DNA of 64,000 nt, from assembly GCA_963682025.1 (NCBI GenBank), contig OY821517.1:296656844-296720843 (forward strand), given 5' to 3'. Source of the DNA: Cordilura impudica. Its lineage: Eukaryota > Arthropoda > Insecta > Diptera > Scathophagidae. The notes under the pieces are model-generated. The model was given only the letters and a program-made list of their open reading frames with translations. It ran no database searches and had not been told where the DNA came from. The translations under genes were made by a program, and so were the position numbers. Shown here one piece after another: positions 58,021-64,000 of the stretch. Numbering within the stretch: the stretch's first letter is position 1; the number at the start of each line of letters is the position of its first letter.

Positions 58021-58745
58021 TAAAATTCATTTTCTGTTTGTTTGTTTGTTTGTTTGTTTGTTTGTTTGACCGCTATACAAATTTTTATTTTTCAACGGAT
58101 TTTCCTGAAATTTTGTACACACGATCTCTATACCCCAGGAAAGGTCGCCATATACTTTTTACCGGCCACGCCTACTTTTACGCCCACTTTTTATGTAAAA
58201 TTCATTTTCTGTTTTATTCATATTTGTTCACTATACAAATTTTTATTTCTTAACAGATTTCCCTGAAATTCGGTACACACGATCCCTGTACTCCAGCTAA
58301 GGTCGCCATATACTTTTTATCGACCACGCCTACTTTTACGCCCATTTTTTTATACACAATTCATTTTCTGCTTTTTGGTATATTTGTTCACTATAGAAAT
58401 TTTTATTTTTCAAGGAATGTCTAAAATTTGGTCACACGATCTGTATACTGCAGGGAAGATCACCATATGCTTCTTACAGGCCACGCCTACTTTGCGCCAA
58501 CTTCTATGTATATAAAACTTTTTTTTTCCTTTTATTTGTTTCTTTATTTGATTGCTATAAAAACTTTTATTTTTCAATGGCTTACTTCGAAATTTAGTAC
58601 ATATTCCAGGGAAGGTCGCTATATGATTTTTACCGACCACGCCTACTTTTACGCCCAATTTTCTTATAGAATTCATATTTTGTTGTGTGGTATATTTCTT
58701 CCCTATACAAATTTGTACTTTTCAATGGATTTCTCTGAAATTTGG
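58021..58745 (+). repeat. Five tandem units of ~155-175 bases inside the Helitron
   Basis: Units start near 58,021, 58,196, 58,354, 58,511 and 58,666, each with AATTCATTTTCTG-like opening, CTATACAAATTTTTATTT, TCGCCATATACTTTTTACCG and CCACGCCTACTTTTACGCCC. The first unit has an expanded (TTTG)n tract. Frames crossing units are by-products. Confidence 0.85.
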
Positions 58746-58759
58746 GTTACACGGAAATA

Positions 58760-60175
58760 ACTACACGGTGAACAAATTCCCCAAATTTAAAAAAAAGGTA
58801 CCCAAAAGAAATGAACAAATTCCCCATTTTTTTTAATCGAAATTAAAAATGTACTTACTCCCCAAATTCATTCTTAAATTTTTACATATTTTTATTTAAT
58901 GAATTTTGTTAAACATTTATTTTAGTAAACATTTGCATACTGCTCTCAATATATAGTATGTCCAACAATAAATGCATTTAAAATGAGTATTCTTTTCAAA
59001 ATAAGTTGGCAACAGCTGCGCGGCAGCACAGGTGTGTTTGCCAAACGCGCGGAAGCGGCGCGCGGCGTGCGACCGCGGACTCGGACGCGACGGGTGCGGA
59101 CGCGACGCGCTCTCGGAACACAGCTCAGCTAAAATATCGCAATGCTCTAAAAAATATGTTTTAGGAATTAAAATAAGTTAACGAGAACTAAGCGGAGGCA
59201 TGGGTAGTAGCTGCGAGGAAGCGGCGCGAGGCGCGCGGACGCGACGCGCTCGCGGAACACAGCTCAGCTAAAATATCGCAATGATCTGAAAAATATATTT
59301 TGGCGATTAAAATAAGTTTACAGCAACTGCTCGGCAGCACGGGTGTGGCTGCCAAACGCGCGACGCGCGACCGCTGACTCGCACGCGACGGATGCGCACG
59401 CGACGCGCTCTCGGAACACAGCTCAGCTAAAATATCGCAATGCTCTAAAAAATATGTTTTAGGAATTAAAATAAGTTAACGAGAACTAAGCGACAGCACG
59501 GGTAGTAGCTGCGAGGAAGCGGCGCGAGGCGCGAGGCGCACGGACGCGGACGCGACGGATGCGGACGCGACGCGCTCGCGGAACACAGCTTACCAAAAAT
59601 ATCGCAATGATCTGAAAAATATATTTTGGCGATTAAAATAAGTTGACAACTAACTGCGCGGCAGCACGGGTCTGGCTGCCAAACGCGCGGAAGTGGACGC
59701 GACTCGCTCGCGGAACACAGCTTAGTGAAATGTCGTATGATAAATTTTATCTACGTATGTGAAATAATTACCTGTTGATCAGAATAGGCCACACATATAC
59801 TATAAGCAGTTGCTTAAAGAAACCTTGCGACACAATATTAAACGTCGCATTAGTCTTTCATTTCTGAAACTTGAATTTGACGTCTCTGCTCAATTATGAT
59901 CACCTATTGAATGAATTAATTCAATTTTTAAAAGTTTTGATTCCTTTAATTTGCGGCCCATTCCGTTATTATATTTCATGTTTATAAATAAACTGAAAAA
60001 AAAACTTAAAGCGGTTTCGCACCTTATTTTTGAAGCATTTTTTTTCTTATAAAAAACTTCTAAATTAAAAAACCAAAAACTTTTTAATTGAAATAAAAAA
60101 TGAATTTACTGCCCATACAAATTTTTGGGGAGAAAGTTCATTTTATTAGGGAATTTGTTAATTGGGGACTAAGTA
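58760..60175. mobile_element. Inserted block with imperfect inverted ends around a GC-rich array
   Basis: Left GAACAAATTCCCCAAATTT and AAATGAACAAATTCCCCATT. The right side, inverted, has AACAAATTCCCTAATAAAAT GAAC. Both arms also share ACTCCCCAAA/TTTGGGGAG-like words. Precise ends and duplication not determined. Confidence 0.45.
58997..59740 (+). repeat. GC-rich alternating tandem array (A-B-A-B-A)
   Basis: Units begin at AAAATAAGTT near 58,997 (A), 59,170 (B), 59,309 (A), 59,468 (B) and 59,634 (A, truncated). A units contain GCGCGGCAGCACGGGTGTGG and CTCTAAAAAATATGTTTTAG. B units contain GGGTAGTAGCTGCGAGGAAG and TCTGAAAAATATATTTTGGC. All share GGAACACAGCTCAGCTAAAA TATCGCAATG. The CG-dense parts (CGGACGCGACG) contrast sharply with the AT-rich window. 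Confidence 0.85.
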
Positions 60176-60257
60176 CTCAGCGCCTGGTAAGCATAGTGAA
60201 CCATTTTTCAAGTCAAAGGCCTTTTCATCCCGGGCAAGACCGGGTAAAAACAGCTAG

Positions 60258-61152
60258 TTAAAAATAAATTTTGAAATAAGTAGTGTAGGGAAAAAAAGTG
60301 GGTGTAGGGAACAAAGGAACTTTTTTTCGTAAGCGTAGGGATTTCTGAAAAAATCTCCTGGCATCACTAGTATCTATTAAAAAACAATGTTAAAATTTCA
60401 CAAGACAACGCGACATAGACTTGCTTTGTTCAAAAGCTTCCATAAGACTGAATGAAATTGTTGCTTACTATACTCTTGGGTGTGTATTTTCGTTTTTGTT
60501 CGGCTGTATACATATAAGAAGCCGATTAGAGTTCGGTTTACTGGTGCTGCTATGCATATGTGTGTATGTTAACAAAAATATACGATATCCCAGTCATCAT
60601 TTCGAAGATTGTTTTAACAAAAATTACCTTACTGTGTCTTCTTCGAGCACTTTTGATGATTAAAATCTGATTAATCACATGCGCTATTAGAAAAGACTAG
60701 AAAATGATTTTTGCTCTCTCTCAAAAAGTGATTTGTAGAAAAATGACATTAAATACGGTTCAAAAATTAGTCGAAACTGATCAGAAAAGCGGATAAAAAG
60801 GACTCTCAAGAAGATTCGCGGGTAAGGTAATATTTAATCCCAATAAAAGAATATTTTGTGATCAGCAAAAGGGCGCATTTATGACTGTTTTAATAGCACA
60901 CATGAGCCAAAAAGACTCTACATGATCATTTATTGCATAAAATGCTTACTGGAATTTTATTCACTATCTGTAGAAACAGGTTTTTTAATTAAAACAAATC
61001 TGAACACAATTTCAATTCTATTTCGTTCACAATGATACGATCACTTTGTTTATTAGCTACCAGTAAAATAAGAAAATAGTATTATAATACAGCGTGATGA
61101 TGAATTGTACTTCTCAATTAGTTTATTTTTAATGTGCCATATGAAGTTCGGT
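60258..61152. other. Unassigned interval
   Basis: An 80-codon frame at 60,421-60,663 has a hydrophobic stretch (FGLLVLLCICVYV) but no recognisable family. Probably chance. Confidence 0.35.
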
Positions 61153-61415
61153 TTGTGCTAAGAAAAGCATGAATATATGTTTCCCAGGGCGAAGCTTCAT
61201 CATTGCACTTTGATTGCGTTGAGCTCCGCGACTATTCATAATGTGAATAGCACGTGTCTAAAATTTTTGGTAGTTGGGAATGGCGTTTGTGTTAAGAAAA
61301 TCATGAATGCATGTTTCTCAGGGCAAGGCTCGATCAATGCACATTGATTGAGTTGAGCTCCGCGTTAATGCTTAATGTGGATAACTCATGAAAAAAAAAT
61401 TTGGGAATGGCGTTT
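61153..61415 (+). repeat. Tandem duplication of ~134 bases
   Basis: GTGCTAAGAAAAGCATGAAT at 61,155 and GTGTTAAGAAAATCATGAAT at 61,289 start two diverged copies, each with ATGTTTC(C/T)CAGGGC, TTGATTG.GTTGAGCTCCGC and a GAATGGCGTTTG end. Confidence 0.75.
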
Positions 61416-61617
61416 GCCTCCGTCCCGACATTAAATAACAAATTTTAAAAATGTTTTGTAGCTAACATCTTTTTTTAATATCTGACAAAAAATAGTATTT
61501 TTTAAACACCAATTTTTTTACAAGGTAAATGTTTTATGGTTTACCTACCTACTACTTTTGAATGCAAGTATGCAGAGTTTATACGTGTACTAAAAATACA
61601 ACTCTTAAAACCATACT

Positions 61618-62455
61618 ATTTTTCAACTCTAAAAATTTCAGAATTTTGTATAAATAAAATAAGATACCGATTTATTTAAATATGCGCTTATTATGGATAT
61701 ACATATACAGAATATATGAATATTATTTATAGTATTTTGATATTGGCAACAGTAGTATGTATCAATTTGTAAAATTTTGTGATGTTATAAAATTCGCAGA
61801 ATATTGATATTGATTTTATATAGTTTCTTTTATTAATTAATTAACTTAAATATTATACCAAAAAATATTGATATTGATGAATTTTTATATTATTAACACA
61901 ACGACCACAAAAACAACATGCGCAGCTATGACAAAATACAAGATTTAGGAAAACAATATAGGAAAACGTCATATTTTTTTTTAACTTTTCTGTGATTTCT
62001 CGGCACTTGTGAAACCCATTGTCATGATTTAAAAAACAGAAACCTACTTATGATGTTAGTGAATCAGCCTCACTAAAAACCAGCACCCTAGCTGTCCTAT
62101 TGAGGGCGTTATCGTGACAAGAACACATATTCAAATAATATTTTCTCAGGACTTTTTTTACTTCTTCGCTCAATTCTCGGGACTAGATCAACCGATTTGG
62201 ACGATTTTTAACAGAAAACTTCCCAGAATGTTAGTGAATCATTTTTTATACCAACAAGTACCCTAGCTACCCGACTGAAGCCGTTATCGTGATTTTCACA
62301 GACGGACAGACGGACAGACGGACAACTCCGCTTGTTATAAGGATCACAAATCTATATATTTTATGGGGTCCAGATTTTTTTTTTTTCTAATTATAACAAA
62401 CGGAATGACAAACTCATATATACCCTCTGCACACTGGAGTGGAGGGTATACAAAT
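61618..62455 (+). mobile_element. Family Z (mini-me-like) copy
   Basis: TACCGATTTATTTAAATATG ... GAAGCCGTTATCGTGATTTT, (GACGGACA)n, CTCCGCTTGTTATAAGGATC and TACCCTCTGCACACTGGAGT. Matches the copy at 13.6-15.1 kb. The microsatellite core is similar to family A but the ends differ. Confidence 0.6.
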
Positions 62456-62639
62456 TACAGAATCCAAAAATTTGAAAGGTTAAGTACTTCTATAAAAAAA
62501 AAAGCTTTTCCCAGATCTAAGAACTGCTCCAACAGTTTCTCATGTTTGGCCAGAATCAGAAATATTTCAGGAATTAGGGGACAAATTCAAATCTACTTAA
62601 AAGAGAAAAAATACAATTGCTAACCCTTTTACCAAAAAG

Positions 62640-64000
62640 TTAGGCATTGCAGAAAATGGTACAGGAGTTTGAAATTTCCGACTTTGTGGCTCGGAAGGTA
62701 AAAAAAATTAGTTGAGGAAAGGTATACAAACGAAGAAATGATTTATCGTCGAAAGTTATAAACATGACAACGTCAGCAAATGCATGCCAGGGTATAAAGA
62801 TACTGTTTCTATATTTGAGAATGGTGTGAAAATAAAAAAACTAAGAGATTGCTGCTTAGAAATCTAGTTGAAATATATGCATTGTTTAAAGAAAAACATG
62901 AAGGAATAAAAATTGGTCTTTCTAAATTTTGTGAGCTTCGTCCGAAAAACGTTGTGTTGGTCAATGCCTAAATGGAACTCACAATATCTCCTTGAACTTA
63001 AAAAAATTAACAGAAGGCTTAGAAGATTTCTACCTTGAAACGTATAAATATTGCTTTTAGAAAATCACGTGCAATCCTTCACCTACCAAATGCTATTTAG
63101 CTAAATGTAAGGACTGTCCAGGAGTAGAAAATATCAAAGCAAAAACTTGGCGAATTATTAAAAACAAATCATGTTGATGAAATTACATATAAACAATGGA
63201 TATGTGTGGATACAGACTCATTGGAAACAATGGACCAGCAGGCTGAAGATTTTCTGGATTCACTTTGCGAAAAATTATTGACACTTTTGCAACACTCGTT
63301 GGTCGCAAAGGAACAGGCTGCATTTTGAATGCAAAAAAATCAACGCTTGGAGAATATGTGTACATTGCAATATGTGATTTTTCGTAATATGCATCTTTTT
63401 TTGTTAGGGACTCTTCACAAGGCTTTAATTGGAACATCAGCCAAGTTACTTTATATCCAATTTCTATATATTACAAGTACAATGGCCAGTTAGAGCACAC
63501 CAATTACATAATTATATCTAATAGTCTTACCCATAACACTCATGCGGTCCACATGTTCCATCGCCATATGATAATGATTCTACAAAATAAGGTTTGTTCA
63601 ACATCACGAAAATATTTTATTTTAAGATGGCTCAGCCGCTCAATTTAAGAATAAAACAAATTGGCTAATTTACTTCATCATGAAAATGATTTTGGGTTTC
63701 CAGTCGAATGGCATTTTTTTTGGCCACAAGCCATGGAAAAAGTCCTAGCGATGGTCTTGGTGGAACCGTAAAGAGAGAAAGCTCGCCGAGTCAGTTAGCA
63801 GCGTCCAATACATGATCAAATTACTACCCCGCTTCAATTCAATGCGTGGTGCCGTAAACATCTTTTAAATTGAAATTTTGTATTTTTATCAGAGAAAGAT
63901 TATAAAGCAGAAGGGTTTCTAAAAAAACTGGTTTATTGGCTTGAGAATAATACCAGGAACACAAAAATTTTGTTCGTGAAGGAAAATCGAACCTTAAAGT
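62640..64000 (+). pseudogene. Decayed DFAEN/SDG/HGK-family transposase, runs off the window
   Basis: Pieces in changing frames: DTVSIFENGVKIKKL, ALFKEKHEGIKIGLSKFCEL RPKNVVLV, CKDCPG, GFNWNISQVTLYPISIYYKY, LEHTNYIIISNSLTH, ANLLHHENDFGFPVEWHFFW, then LVYWLENNTRNTKILFVKEN. The order equals that of the intact 430-codon protein at 42,048-43,340 (for example its RIGFTILTQMRPKD, FHFNSDQATIF, DFGIPAEWHF). Multiple stops and shifts mark a pseudogene. It includes N-terminal sequence (before KEKHEG) that the 430-codon protein lacks, evidence that the latter is shorter than the family norm. Confidence 0.7.

Larger units (their letters stand above)
58011..60257 (+). mobile_element. Helitron carrying tandem repeats and an inserted GC-rich block
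   Basis: Begins TCTATATATATAAAATTCAT after A. Ends with the hairpin CCCGGGCAAGACCGGG (60,229-60,244), TAAAAACAG and CTAG at 60,254-60,257 before T. No coding capacity. About 1.4 kb in the middle (about 58,755-60,170) looks like a separate insertion. Confidence 0.7.

Noticed and set aside
60421..60663. 80-codon frame with a hydrophobic segment
   Set aside because: Isolated, no homology I can recognise, and embedded between repeats.

Overview
The window looks like a transposon-dense, gene-poor stretch of nuclear DNA from a fly (Diptera, probably a calyptrate or other cyclorrhaphan; this is inference). The base composition is very AT-rich. The DNA is filled with DINE-1/mini-me-like repeats carrying (GTCC)n microsatellites, canonical Helitrons, a Penelope-like element, a rosa-type (DD41D) mariner, a pogo/Tigger element with a 61-base intron, piggyBac and hAT relics and an I-clade LINE fossil. 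I found no host protein gene, tRNA, rRNA or CRISPR array. Every readable protein is transposon-derived.

Layout. 1-6.9 kb: fragments of TE-associated proteins of unknown function and two foldback/MITE-like elements. 6.9-20.2 kb: five copies of the main repeat (family A), foldbacks, an I-clade LINE remnant (16.1-17.6 kb) and a Helitron (18.99-19.37 kb). 20.5-27.1 kb: a piggyBac deletion derivative with TTAA ends, a hAT fossil, a nearly intact pogo/Tigger element (23,975-26,343) and the C-terminal part of another TE protein. 27.7-40 kb: Helitrons, copies of a minisatellite-bearing family (X), a mariner fossil and more family A copies. 40-44.4 kb: one family A copy split by a 3,627-base DNA transposon with a perfect 8-base target duplication, long inverted arms and an intact 430-codon gene. 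46.5-48.8 kb: a tandem repeat and a broken DD41D mariner. 49.8-54.6 kb: a nested stack in which a family A copy was hit by a Penelope-like element and by another family A copy, and the Penelope-like element was itself hit by a family A copy. 58.0-60.3 kb: a Helitron carrying tandem repeats and a very GC-rich alternating repeat array. 61-64 kb: another mini-me-like family and a decayed relative of the 430-codon transposase running off the window end.

The elements act on one another rather than as host pathways. Nested insertions give clean empty sites. They show that family A inserts between two T residues without duplication (Helentron-like) and that family B inserts between A and T (classic Helitron). 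They also give a relative order of insertion. The most novel candidates are the 430-codon transposon at 40,620-44,246 and the GC-rich alternating repeat at 58,997-59,740. Recognition of protein families is from memory of motifs and was not checked by a search.
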